A program made the position numbers and the translations under genes. From PALSA-894 sp963757565 (lineage in GTDB: Bacteria > Pseudomonadota > Alphaproteobacteria > Rhizobiales > Xanthobacteraceae), in contig CAVWSB010000011.1 in assembly GCA_963757565.1 (NCBI GenBank), positions 2,418,001-2,482,000 on the forward strand: DNA of 64,000 nucleotides. Direction: 5' to 3'. The notes beneath the pieces were generated by a model. It was not told the origin of the DNA. It saw only the letters and a list, made by a program, of their open reading frames with translations, and did not search any database. Each line of letters begins with the position of its first letter. The first letter of the stretch is position 1. Positions 8,101-16,289 of this stretch are shown piece after piece.

Positions 8101-8697
8101 TTGACCGTCATGCCGCCGCTTCTCTATTACATCCGCCACGGCGAGACCGACTGGAACACGCAGGCCCGCCTGCAGGGCCAGCGCGACATTCCGATCAACG
8201 CGAATGGACGAACGCAGGCGCGCCGTTGCGGCGAGATCCTGCGCGACCTCCTGGCAGGCGAACCGGGCGATCCGGACTTCGTCTCCAGCCCGCTTGGCCG
8301 GGCGCGCGAAACGATGGAAATCCTGCGGACTGCGCTCGCGCGCAATCCGGCCGGCTACCGGATCGATCCGCGGCTGACCGAGGTCGGCTTCGGCGAATGG
8401 GAGGGATCAACGCTGGAAGAACTAAGCCACCGCTCGCCGGAAGCAGTCGCGGCGCGTGATCGCGACAAATGGGGTTTCACACCGCCGGGCGCGGAAAGTT
8501 ACGCCATGATGTCGGTGCGCATGCGCGACTGGTATGACTCGCTGACGAGAGACACTGTCGCGGTCGCGCATGGCGGCACACTGCGTGGGCTGATCGTGCA
8601 AATCGGAATCTCTTCGGCCGAAGACGCACCGTTTCTCGATATCGGCCAGGGCGTCGTCTATGTAATTCGCGACGGCAAGCTTACCCGACACGGCTAG
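8101..8697 (+). CDS. Histidine phosphatase family protein (phosphoglycerate-mutase-like)
   Basis: Cytoplasmic phosphatase of the branch 1 histidine phosphatase superfamily, 195-198 aa. The phosphorylated histidine is in YYIRHGETDWN (about 9-19), the arginine of SSPLGRARETMEIL is at about 62-75, and the second catalytic histidine is in VAVAHGGTLRGLI. The substrate is unknown; cobalamin, sugar-phosphate and general phosphatases share this fold. The start is either TTG 8101 or ATG 8110, neither with a strong ribosome-binding site. It commonly sits beside fabI in this bacterial group and may be read through from it. Confidence 0.88.
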   Translation: MTVMPPLLYYIRHGETDWNTQARLQGQRDIPINANGRTQARRCGEILRDLLAGEPGDPDFVSSPLGRARETMEILRTALARNPAGYRIDPRLTEVGFGEWEGSTLEELSHRSPEAVAARDRDKWGFTPPGAESYAMMSVRMRDWYDSLTRDTVAVAHGGTLRGLIVQIGISSAEDAPFLDIGQGVVYVIRDGKLTRHG

Positions 8698-8807
8698 GAC
8701 AGCGCGATAGCGACGAGATGCGACGAGACGATGCAGCGCAGCGCTCGCCCCGTCTTCGTTGTCGCAGAGCGCACCTCGGAATCGAACTCGATGTCGCTGA
8801 ATTCGAG

Positions 8808-9254
8808 TCACAGCACCAGTTCCGCGATCATCTCGCCGTCTTCGTCCAGTTCGGTCTCGACGAAACCGAAGCTCGCGTAGAATGGCTTGGTGACAGGATT
8901 GTCCGGCATGTAGCTGATTGCGACCTTCCGCACACCGGCCATCGCCCTGATCTCCGCCAGCGCCAGCGCCAGCGCAGCGCGGCCGTAACCTTTGCCCTGA
9001 TGCGCGCGGTCGATCATGAAGCGGTAGATCGAAGCTTCTTTCGCGCCGCCCTCGTCCCCTACGTCGTACATCAGGAAGCCGACCGGTTCTCCGCCCGCGT
9101 AAACGGCACGCGGATGGGCGTTCAGATCGAACCTGGATTGCGCGATGGAATAAAGGTTGCTCGCGACCAGGTCTTCCTGATCGGGAGCAAGCTTGAGGCG
9201 CGCGACAGCGCGCCAGTTCTTTGCCGTCAGGTCCCTTAGCGTGACATCGGCCAT
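8808..9254 (-). CDS. GNAT-family N-acetyltransferase (downstream of NRPS-like gene)
   Basis: Acetyl-CoA-dependent acyltransferase, 148 aa, of the GNAT fold close to spermidine/spermine or diamine acetyltransferases. The acetyl-CoA pyrophosphate loop appears as IDRAHQGKGYGRAALALAL; FYASFGFVETELDEDGEMIAELVL closes the domain. The start ATG 9254 (MADVTLRDL) lies 22 bp after the stop of the large NRPS-like gene on the same strand, so it is probably the second gene of that operon and may modify or detoxify the same amine or amino-acyl product. The longer in-frame version would overlap the NRPS-like gene. Confidence 0.85.
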   Translation of the reverse strand: MADVTLRDLTAKNWRAVARLKLAPDQEDLVASNLYSIAQSRFDLNAHPRAVYAGGEPVGFLMYDVGDEGGAKEASIYRFMIDRAHQGKGYGRAALALALAEIRAMAGVRKVAISYMPDNPVTKPFYASFGFVETELDEDGEMIAELVL

Positions 9255-9276
9255 GCCGGCACCGGCGCCGCGCGCC

Positions 9277-12200
9277 CTACTCCGCGGCAACACGGAATTC
9301 AACGCTCGCGCTGTCAGAAGCGGCGCCGCTCGTTTCGCTGTGCTGGCGCGCCAGTCTTGCCGGGTTTCCGCGCCAGGCGGTGTTGCTGTCGAGCACTTCG
9401 CCCTTCATCAGGAAGCTGTCGGCATCCAGCACGACGTGATCGCCCATCGTGACGCCGTAGTGCACGAACGCGCCCGGTCCGATCGAACACCCGCTGCCCG
9501 ACCGGATATGGTCCGACTTGAACACGCCCTCTTCCAGCGAATGGGCCTGGAGCACCGCACCCTCGTTGATGTTGGCGTAATCGCCGACCTGCGTGAGCGT
9601 CCGTTCGGTGATGGAGCGCGAGCAGTCGAATACCATGGCACCGACCTCCATCCCCATGGCCCGGTAGATCCAGGACCGGAACGGTGTGCCCGGAAACATG
9701 CGCGCAACCTGCGATTCCGAGAGCTTCCAGTGCCGCTCATGGAACCAGAAGTAGGGGTCATAGATCGAGGCAAGCTTCGGTTTAAGGCGCTTGAATGCAA
9801 GACTTGCGCGTTCCATCAGGACGAATTGAAGGATCGACCCTCCGGCCATCGCGACGGTCGCGGCGAACAGCGCAAAGACGCCGAAGCGGTCGTAGACCGC
9901 GAGTGCCCCTGCCCAGAGAGCGAGCGCTGCGAAGAATGAGAACCAGCGGCTTGCGAGGAAGAGCAATGCAGTGACGAGATTGTATCTGTTCTTCTGGCTC
10001 AGGCGGATGCTGCGCGTCGCTTCGTCGAACACGGCGTTCATGTCGCGGTCACGGTCGACCATGCGCGGGATTTCGAAGGCCGGTGAACCCAGCAGGCCGA
10101 CATTCTCGCGCACCGGACCATCGATCGGAATCATCGCCTTGGTCGCAAGCAAAACATTCGCGCCGGTGCGGCCGTCCGGGGGATAGAAAATGTCATTGCC
10201 GAGGTAATTGTTCTCGCCGATCTTTGCTTCGGCAAGCTGGAACGAGGTCGCCGAGGTGTGCGTGTTGATCATCGACAGGCCGTCCGAGACCATTGTGCCG
10301 GAGCCGATGTTGCACAGGAACGGATTGTCATGGCGCTGGTTGGTGCCCATGTTCGAGCCAGTCTGCTCGACCTTGTTCATCTTCCAGCCGACATAACGCA
10401 TGTAACTCACGACGAATGCGCTGTCGCCGAATAGCACGCAGAAGAATTCCGAATTGCTGACACGAAAGATGATCGACTGCATCAGATAGTGAAAGCCGTA
10501 GGCCGGATAGGTCACGCCCGCTTTCAGAAACAGCATGCACAGACGCGGCACGGCATAGATCGCCGCGAGGCCAGCGATGACGGAGCCGAAAAACGAAACC
10601 GCGGAGATACCGAGCAACGACAGCACGGAGACGTGGCTCGCGCCTGACGCCGCGGTGGATTGTTCCCAGAACGAATATCCCAGAATCGGGAGCGGCACCG
10701 CGATGAGGAACAGCGCGCCGAGTTCGATCGCGATATAGAGTGCCTCACGCAGCTGGCTGATCTTATGGCTCTCGATCGGGCAATAGTCCGAGGCCGTCTC
10801 GATCGCCGGGGAGCCGTGATAGCGCTTGCCGTCCGGCACACGCTGACCGCTTTGCAGCGATGAGGCATGGCCGAGCTGGGTGTTGTCGCCCATCGCAGCG
10901 TCTATATCGATCACGCTTGCTTCGCCCACGAAGGCATTCGCGCCGATCTCGACCGGACCGATGTGGATGAAGTTCGACTGCGCGCGATATCCGAGAACGA
11001 TGGTGTCCTTGCGCAGGATGGTGTTGGCGCCGATCGAGATCATGTCGGCGCAGACCGGCCCGTAGCGGCAGCTCAACACCGCCCCCTTGCCGATCTTCGC
11101 GCCCATCAGCCGCAGATACACGTTGTAAATGGGCGTGCCTGTGAAGGCCATGACAGGCGTCGTGCGCATCATTGTCTTCACGACCCAGAAGCGGAAGTAC
11201 GCGAAGCTCCACAGTGGGATCGACTGCGCCTTGAAACGGCCGATCAGCACCCACTTGGCAGCGATAGAAATCCCCGTCAGCACGACGAACGAACCGACTG
11301 CATAAGCGACCGCGCGGACGTAAAGCTCCAGCATGCCAGTGGCAGCGGTTGCCCACTCATATCCGGCATCCAGCACCCAAAGACCGAACAACGCATAGGC
11401 GGCGTAGAACGCTGCCTGCATCGCGCCGCAGGTCCAATATGACAGCGTCGAAGGGAGATGGAACGGCTCGCGCTTCGCCGCCACGAAACCACCGAGCGAT
11501 GCATCCAGATGCGTCGCGAGGCTCGCGATCGTCGGGTTGATGTAGATGTCACGCATCGACACGCCGGACATGGCGGGGTTCTTGCGGATGACGGCGCAGA
11601 ATCGCGCCATCAGCAGGGAGTTGGCGCCCATGTCGTCGAAGAAGTCGTCTTCGGCCGAAACGTGCTCCACGCGCAGGATGCCCGCGAGCGCGGACGCGAG
11701 CGTACGCTCGGTGTCGGTCTTGGGCGGAACGTAGCTGGTGCCGGCCGAGAAGCGCGGCACCTGCGGCTTCGGCAGCTTCTTGTGGTCGGCCTTGTTGCTC
11801 AGCGTCATCGGGATGACGTCGAGCTGCTCGAGATATGACGGCACCATGTAGGCCGGCAGCTTCGAGCGCAGCGCGTGCGAGATTTCCGTGATCGGCAGTT
11901 CGGCGCCGTGCTTGAACGCATAATAGGCGACGATTTCGACCACGCCCGGATCGGGCTCGAACGTGGTGACCGCGGCCTGCGCGATCTCCGGCAAGTCGAG
12001 CAGCACGGCTTCGATCTCGTTCAGCTCGATGCGGTAGCCGCGGATCTTCACCTGCGTGTCGATGCGGCCGCGGTATTCGATCTCGCCGTTCTCATCGATG
12101 CGGCCAAGGTCGCCGGTGCGATAGATGCGCCCGGTCGGATTGTTCTGGATGTTGAGAAAATCGCGGATGAACTTCTTCAGCGTGAGTTCGTCGCGATTCA

Positions 12201-13401
12201 TGTAGCCGATCGCAAGCCCGACGCCTGCGATGCCGATCTCGCCGAGTTCACCCGGCGCCAGCGCCACCTCCTCGGTCGGATCGAGGATCACGATCGAATA
12301 GGTCGGCAGCGGGATCCCGATGGTCACCGGCTTGTCGGGACGAAGCTCCGTCAGCGTCGCCGTGACGGTCGCTTCGGTCGGGCCGTATGAATTGAGTATC
12401 TGGCGGCCCGGCCGGTACCAGCGCGCGACGAGATTTTGCGGGCAGGCCTCGCCGCCGACCAGCAGGATGCGCAGCAGCGGCAAATCCTGCTCGATGGTTG
12501 CGAGCAATGTCGGACAGCAAGCCATCACGGTGACGCGGTGCTCGCGCAGGAAGTCGGCGAGTTCGTCGCCGATCAGGCTCGATCCCGGACGGCTGGGCAC
12601 CAGCGTGGCGCCGGCCATCAGCGGCACCCAGATCTCCTCGATCGAGAAGTCGAACGCGATGGTCATGCCCTGGAAGACGCGGTCGCCAGGCCGATAGCCG
12701 TAGAGCTCCGCCGCGACCCGTACGAAATTGCAGATGCTGGCGTGCGCAATGGCGACGCCCTTCGGATTGCCGGTCGTGCCCGAGGTGTAGATGATATAAC
12801 ACAGCGGATCGTAGGTCGGCGCAACGCCGGTGATCGCTGTCGCTACCTCTGCGTCGATCGAGCGCTTGGCCTGATCGAGAAAGACCTTCTTGAGCTCGAG
12901 CGGGCTTAACCGCTCTTCGAAACCCTCCATCGACACGATGGCGGTGATCTCGGCGTCGCTCACGATGTACCGGATGCGTTCGATCGGGAACGAGGCATCG
13001 AGCGGCACATAGGCGGCATTTGCCTTCATCACGGCGAGCATCGCGACGTAGGTTTCGGCGCACTTGTCGAACAGAAGCCCGATGCGATCGCCGGGACGGA
13101 TGCCTTGAGCAATGAGGTGACGCGCCACCTGATTGGCGCGCGCGTCGAGATCGCGATAAGTCAGTCCCTTGTCGTCGATGACGACGGCATCACTGTCGGC
13201 GAAGCGTGCGCACGCATCTTCGAGCAGTGTGTTGAGCCGCTCGCCCGCTTTCCAGCGCACCGCATTGTTGGTGTGCTCGCGCGTGACGACCTTCGGCGGT
13301 CCGAAGCGCAGTGGTACGATGCCCGGCGCAGCCAGCGGAACGATTGGCGCCGCTTCGGTGGACCGGGCGCCCGCATCTTGGATGTCGGTGAGCTGCTGCA
13401 T
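9277..13401 (-). CDS. Pls/PosA-like non-ribosomal peptide synthetase-like membrane protein
   Basis: 1374-aa single-module enzyme. Residues about 40-545 form an adenylation domain (YIIYTSGTTGNPKGVAIAH near 207, NSYGPTEATVTATL, YRTGDLGRIDENGEIEYRGRID). A carrier domain follows, with the phosphopantetheine Ser in DDMGANSLLMARF near 592. The C-terminal half alternates transmembrane helices with three left-handed beta-helix (hexapeptide) segments near 770-850, 1030-1110 and 1250-1350. There is no condensation or thioesterase domain. This layout is that of TIGR02353/Pls-type synthetases (epsilon-poly-lysine synthetase relatives), where the membrane part releases or couples amino-acyl units. The product is unknown. 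A GNAT gene follows 22 bp downstream. Confidence 0.9.
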   Translation of the reverse strand: MQQLTDIQDAGARSTEAAPIVPLAAPGIVPLRFGPPKVVTREHTNNAVRWKAGERLNTLLEDACARFADSDAVVIDDKGLTYRDLDARANQVARHLIAQGIRPGDRIGLLFDKCAETYVAMLAVMKANAAYVPLDASFPIERIRYIVSDAEITAIVSMEGFEERLSPLELKKVFLDQAKRSIDAEVATAITGVAPTYDPLCYIIYTSGTTGNPKGVAIAHASICNFVRVAAELYGYRPGDRVFQGMTIAFDFSIEEIWVPLMAGATLVPSRPGSSLIGDELADFLREHRVTVMACCPTLLATIEQDLPLLRILLVGGEACPQNLVARWYRPGRQILNSYGPTEATVTATLTELRPDKPVTIGIPLPTYSIVILDPTEEVALAPGELGEIGIAGVGLAIGYMNRDELTLKKFIRDFLNIQNNPTGRIYRTGDLGRIDENGEIEYRGRIDTQVKIRGYRIELNEIEAVLLDLPEIAQAAVTTFEPDPGVVEIVAYYAFKHGAELPITEISHALRSKLPAYMVPSYLEQLDVIPMTLSNKADHKKLPKPQVPRFSAGTSYVPPKTDTERTLASALAGILRVEHVSAEDDFFDDMGANSLLMARFCAVIRKNPAMSGVSMRDIYINPTIASLATHLDASLGGFVAAKREPFHLPSTLSYWTCGAMQAAFYAAYALFGLWVLDAGYEWATAATGMLELYVRAVAYAVGSFVVLTGISIAAKWVLIGRFKAQSIPLWSFAYFRFWVVKTMMRTTPVMAFTGTPIYNVYLRLMGAKIGKGAVLSCRYGPVCADMISIGANTILRKDTIVLGYRAQSNFIHIGPVEIGANAFVGEASVIDIDAAMGDNTQLGHASSLQSGQRVPDGKRYHGSPAIETASDYCPIESHKISQLREALYIAIELGALFLIAVPLPILGYSFWEQSTAASGASHVSVLSLLGISAVSFFGSVIAGLAAIYAVPRLCMLFLKAGVTYPAYGFHYLMQSIIFRVSNSEFFCVLFGDSAFVVSYMRYVGWKMNKVEQTGSNMGTNQRHDNPFLCNIGSGTMVSDGLSMINTHTSATSFQLAEAKIGENNYLGNDIFYPPDGRTGANVLLATKAMIPIDGPVRENVGLLGSPAFEIPRMVDRDRDMNAVFDEATRSIRLSQKNRYNLVTALLFLASRWFSFFAALALWAGALAVYDRFGVFALFAATVAMAGGSILQFVLMERASLAFKRLKPKLASIYDPYFWFHERHWKLSESQVARMFPGTPFRSWIYRAMGMEVGAMVFDCSRSITERTLTQVGDYANINEGAVLQAHSLEEGVFKSDHIRSGSGCSIGPGAFVHYGVTMGDHVVLDADSFLMKGEVLDSNTAWRGNPARLARQHSETSGAASDSASVEFRVAAE

Positions 13402-13801
13402 CAGACCGCGCCTGGTGTTCGCTGAGTTTCAAGGAGAGGTTCGATTCTTGAATGGAAGCGAGCCGCCAAATTTCGCGGCGCAGCGTCCCTCCTTGCGCTG
13501 AGAAACAGTTAAGGCCGCGGGCATGAACGTCCAATGAACTCCCATGAAAAACCCATGAGAAATCCGCTGCTTAATGGGTGTTCAGCTTGGCATTAACGCG
13601 CGTTTAGTCAGATGAACAGCGGCATGAGTTACAGCGCGCAATTGCGCAAAAAATGCACCGCGTTTTGGCAACGCAGCCCTTCGCCATACGTGACCTGCGG
13701 CGGCCGGTCGCAGGCGCTATCGTGAATGTGGCATCGACACGAATTGTTGATGCCAATTTGACCCCTGCCGAGGTGCGGGCTACCAACCGCGCGAAACCGC
13801 C
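13402..13801. other. 400-bp intergenic region between NRPS-like gene and aroC
   Basis: This divergent gap must hold the promoters of the NRPS-like gene (minus) and aroC (plus). A short direct repeat CCCATGA occurs near 13540-13556. A 37-codon open frame (13612-13725, starting MNSGMSYSAQLRKK) is present but lacks a recognisable domain. No tRNA, riboswitch or strong terminator was seen. Confidence 0.4.
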
Positions 13802-14923
13802 ATGTCCCACAACACGTTCGGCCACCTGTTTCGCGTCACGACCTTCGGCGAGAGCCACGGGGTCGCGCTCGGCTGCGTGGTGGACGGCTGCCCGCCGCGC
13901 ATTGCGCTGACCGCTGACGACATCCAGCCCTGGGTCGACAAGCGCCGTCCCGGTCAGTCGCGATTCACGACTCAGCGGCGCGAGCCAGACATCGTGAAAA
14001 TCCTGTCCGGCACATTCCCCGACGAGAGCGGCGCCCACGTCACGACCGGCACGCCGATTGCGCTGCTGATCGAGAATGTCGACCAGCGCTCGAAAGACTA
14101 TTCGGAGATCAAGGACACCTACCGTCCGGGTCATGCCGACTACACCTACGATGTGAAATATGGCTTGCGCGACTATCGCGGCGGCGGGCGGCAATCGGCG
14201 CGCGAGACGGCGGCGCGGGTCGCGGCGGGCGCGATCGCCCGCAAGATCGTGCCCGGCATGACCGTGCGCGGCGCGCTGATCCAGATCGGCCCGCACAAAA
14301 TCGATCGCGCGAAATGGGACTGGGCGCAGGTCGATCAAAATCCGTTCTTCTGTCCGGACGCCGGCGCGGTCGCGACATTCGAGCAATTCCTCGACGGCGT
14401 TCGCAAGCAAGGCTCCTCGGTCGGAGCCGTGATCGAGGTGGTGGCCGAGAACGTGCCTGCGGGCCTCGGCGCGCCGGCCTATGGCAAGCTCGATGCGGAT
14501 CTTGCCGCCGCCATGATGAGCATCAACGCCGTGAAAGGTGTCGAGATCGGCGACGGCTTTGCGACCGCCGCGATGACCGGCGAAGAGAATGCCGACGAGA
14601 TGCGCATGGGCAACGACGGCAAGCCGCGCTTCCTCGCCAATCATGCCGGCGGAATCCTCGGCGGCATCTCGACCGGACAGGCAATCGTCGCGCGCTTTGC
14701 CGTGAAGCCGACCTCATCGATCCTCGCGCCGCGCAAAACCGTCGACCGCTACGGCAGCGAAACCGAGATTGTCACCAAAGGCCGGCACGATCCGTGCGTC
14801 GGCATTCGCGCTGTGCCGATCGGCGAAGCCATGATGGCGTGCGTGCTGGCGGACCACTTCCTCCGCCACCGCGCGCAGATGGGTGAGAACGTCGCCTGGC
14901 CCTTCGCGCACCCCAAAGGCTGA
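13802..14923 (+). CDS. aroC: Chorismate synthase
   Basis: Last enzyme of the shikimate pathway; converts EPSP to chorismate using reduced FMN. 373 aa. Family signatures are complete: FGESHGVALGCVVDGCPPRI (about 17-36), RRPGQSRFTTQRREPD, GTPIALLIENVDQRSKDY, HADYTYDVKYGLRDYRGGGRQSARETAARVAAGAIA, MRMGNDGKPRFLANHAGGILGGISTGQAI and the C-terminal DPCVGIRAVPIGEAM. The start ATG 13802 gives MSHNTFGHLFRV, the usual N-terminus. The ribBX gene follows after 61 bp but appears to have its own promoter. Confidence 0.97.
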   Translation: MSHNTFGHLFRVTTFGESHGVALGCVVDGCPPRIALTADDIQPWVDKRRPGQSRFTTQRREPDIVKILSGTFPDESGAHVTTGTPIALLIENVDQRSKDYSEIKDTYRPGHADYTYDVKYGLRDYRGGGRQSARETAARVAAGAIARKIVPGMTVRGALIQIGPHKIDRAKWDWAQVDQNPFFCPDAGAVATFEQFLDGVRKQGSSVGAVIEVVAENVPAGLGAPAYGKLDADLAAAMMSINAVKGVEIGDGFATAAMTGEENADEMRMGNDGKPRFLANHAGGILGGISTGQAIVARFAVKPTSSILAPRKTVDRYGSETEIVTKGRHDPCVGIRAVPIGEAMMACVLADHFLRHRAQMGENVAWPFAHPKG

Positions 14924-14949
14924 CTTAATTTCTTAAGCATTCCAAACCG

Positions 14950-14984
14950 TTGCCAAGGAACTTTAGCCACGCTAAAGTTCCTCT
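14950..14984 (+). promoter_or_regulatory. ribBX promoter with embedded 12-bp inverted-repeat operator, possibly leaderless
   Basis: A perfect inverted repeat has arms AGGAACTTTAGC (14956-14967) and GCTAAAGTTCCT (14971-14982) around CAC. It is flanked and overlapped by TTGCCA (14950-14955) and TAAAGT (14973-14978), exactly 17 bases apart. A start site 7 bases after the -10 falls on the A of the ATG at 14985, and there is no separate ribosome-binding site. A protein bound to the repeat would block the promoter. The alternative, an aroC terminator, is weakened by the lack of a T-run. Confidence 0.6.
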
Positions 14985-16289
14985 ATGCAACTTCCCGAGT
15001 GGCTGAAACAGTCGAAATCGACCCGCGCGGACTTTGCGCGGGAGGTCGAGATTTCTCCCGGCCGCGTCACCCAGATTTGCGAGGGCGACCTTCCCTCGCT
15101 CGATCTTGCCGAACGCATCGCCAAGGCGACGCGCGGCGCCGTCACGCCGAATGACTTCGTCGGGCTCGTGCCGTCCCAACAATGGATCAATCGTCTGATG
15201 ACCGACACCCAGCAGCGCGTCACACAAGCTGTCGAAGCCTTCGGCCGCGGCGAGATCGTGGTGGTCACCGACGACGACGATCGCGAGAACGAGGGCGACC
15301 TGGTGCTCGCCGCCGTGCATGCGACGCCTGAGAAGATGGCATTCATCATCCGTAACACCTGCGGCATCGTGTGCGCGCCGCTGCCCGCCGCGACCGCGCA
15401 CCGGTTGCGGCTCGCGCCGATGGTCTCCGACAACGACGCGCCGCATGGCACCGCGTTCACCGTAACGGTCGACTACAAGCATGGAACCACCACCGGTATT
15501 TCCGCGGAGGATCGTGTCGCGACCGTGCGCGGTCTTGCCAATAACAATGCGGGTGCCGCGGACTTCGCGCGCCCCGGCCACATCTTTCCACTCATCGCCA
15601 AGGACGGCGGCGTGTTGATGCGCTCCGGCCATACCGAGGCCGCGGTCGATCTGTGCCGCCTCGCGAACGTCGAGCCGGTCGGCGTGATCTGCGAACTCGT
15701 CAACGACGACGGCACCGTAATGCGCGGGCCGCAGATCAAGCTCTTCGCCGAAAAGCACAAGCTCAAGCACATCTCGGTCGCCGAGATGATCGCTTACCGG
15801 CAGGCCCGCGAGAAGCTGGTCGAGCGCGTCGGCGAGTTCACAGTCGATACCGTCATAGGCACGCTCAAGGGCTACGCCTACGTGACGCCGTTCGACAAGG
15901 TGCCGCACATGGCGGTGGTACATGGACGCGTCGGCGACGGCTCCGACATGCCGACAAGGCTGCACCGCGCCAACATCATTTCGGACGTCTTCGGCGGCGC
16001 GAAGAGCGTGAACGCCGCGCTCCAGCACTTCAAGAAGGTCGGACGCGGCGTCATCGTGATTCTGCGCGATGGCACCGCCGGCGTTCCGATGCAGGCGCTG
16101 CCGCAGGATGGGGAGTCAGAGGCCGAAGCCGCGCGTACGCGGTCATGGCGCGAGGTCGGGCTCGGTGCGCAGATCTTGAAGGATCTCGGCGTGCGCTCGA
16201 TCCGGCTGCTGTCGTCGAGCCAGCACACGTATGTGGGCCTCGGCGGTTTCGGCATCGAGATCACCGAGACGGAGGGACTAGAGGGGTAA
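14985..16289 (+). CDS. ribB: HTH-fused 3,4-dihydroxy-2-butanone 4-phosphate synthase with degenerate GTP cyclohydrolase II domain (RibBX)
   Basis: Makes the four-carbon riboflavin precursor from ribulose 5-phosphate. 434 aa in three parts. Residues about 1-60 are a Cro/YdaS-like helix-turn-helix (STRADFAREVEISPGRVTQI, then DLAERIAKATRGAVTPNDF). Residues 73-275 are RibB, with the Mg/substrate motif DDDDRENEGDL at 96-106, HGTAFTVTVD, and HIFPLIAKDGGVLMRSGHTEAAVDL. Residues about 283-430 resemble RibA but have RLHRANIISDVFG where the three zinc-binding cysteines should be, so GTP cyclohydrolase activity is unlikely. An internal ATG at 15198 could give a plain RibBX, but it has no clear ribosome-binding site. 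Confidence 0.93.
   Translation: MQLPEWLKQSKSTRADFAREVEISPGRVTQICEGDLPSLDLAERIAKATRGAVTPNDFVGLVPSQQWINRLMTDTQQRVTQAVEAFGRGEIVVVTDDDDRENEGDLVLAAVHATPEKMAFIIRNTCGIVCAPLPAATAHRLRLAPMVSDNDAPHGTAFTVTVDYKHGTTTGISAEDRVATVRGLANNNAGAADFARPGHIFPLIAKDGGVLMRSGHTEAAVDLCRLANVEPVGVICELVNDDGTVMRGPQIKLFAEKHKLKHISVAEMIAYRQAREKLVERVGEFTVDTVIGTLKGYAYVTPFDKVPHMAVVHGRVGDGSDMPTRLHRANIISDVFGGAKSVNAALQHFKKVGRGVIVILRDGTAGVPMQALPQDGESEAEAARTRSWREVGLGAQILKDLGVRSIRLLSSSQHTYVGLGGFGIEITETEGLEG

Noticed and set aside
13428..13456. GGTTCGATTC, resembling the T-loop of a tRNA
   Set aside because: The flanking bases cannot form the T-stem or acceptor stem, and no D- or anticodon arm fits upstream.
14957..14961. GGAAC upstream of ribBX as an EcfG promoter
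   Set aside because: No CGTT occurs 16 or 17 bases downstream.
14956..14982. The inverted repeat upstream of ribBX as an aroC terminator
   Set aside because: There is no T-run after either arm, and the stem is only about 42 percent GC; the position inside promoter boxes fits an operator better. Termination is not excluded.
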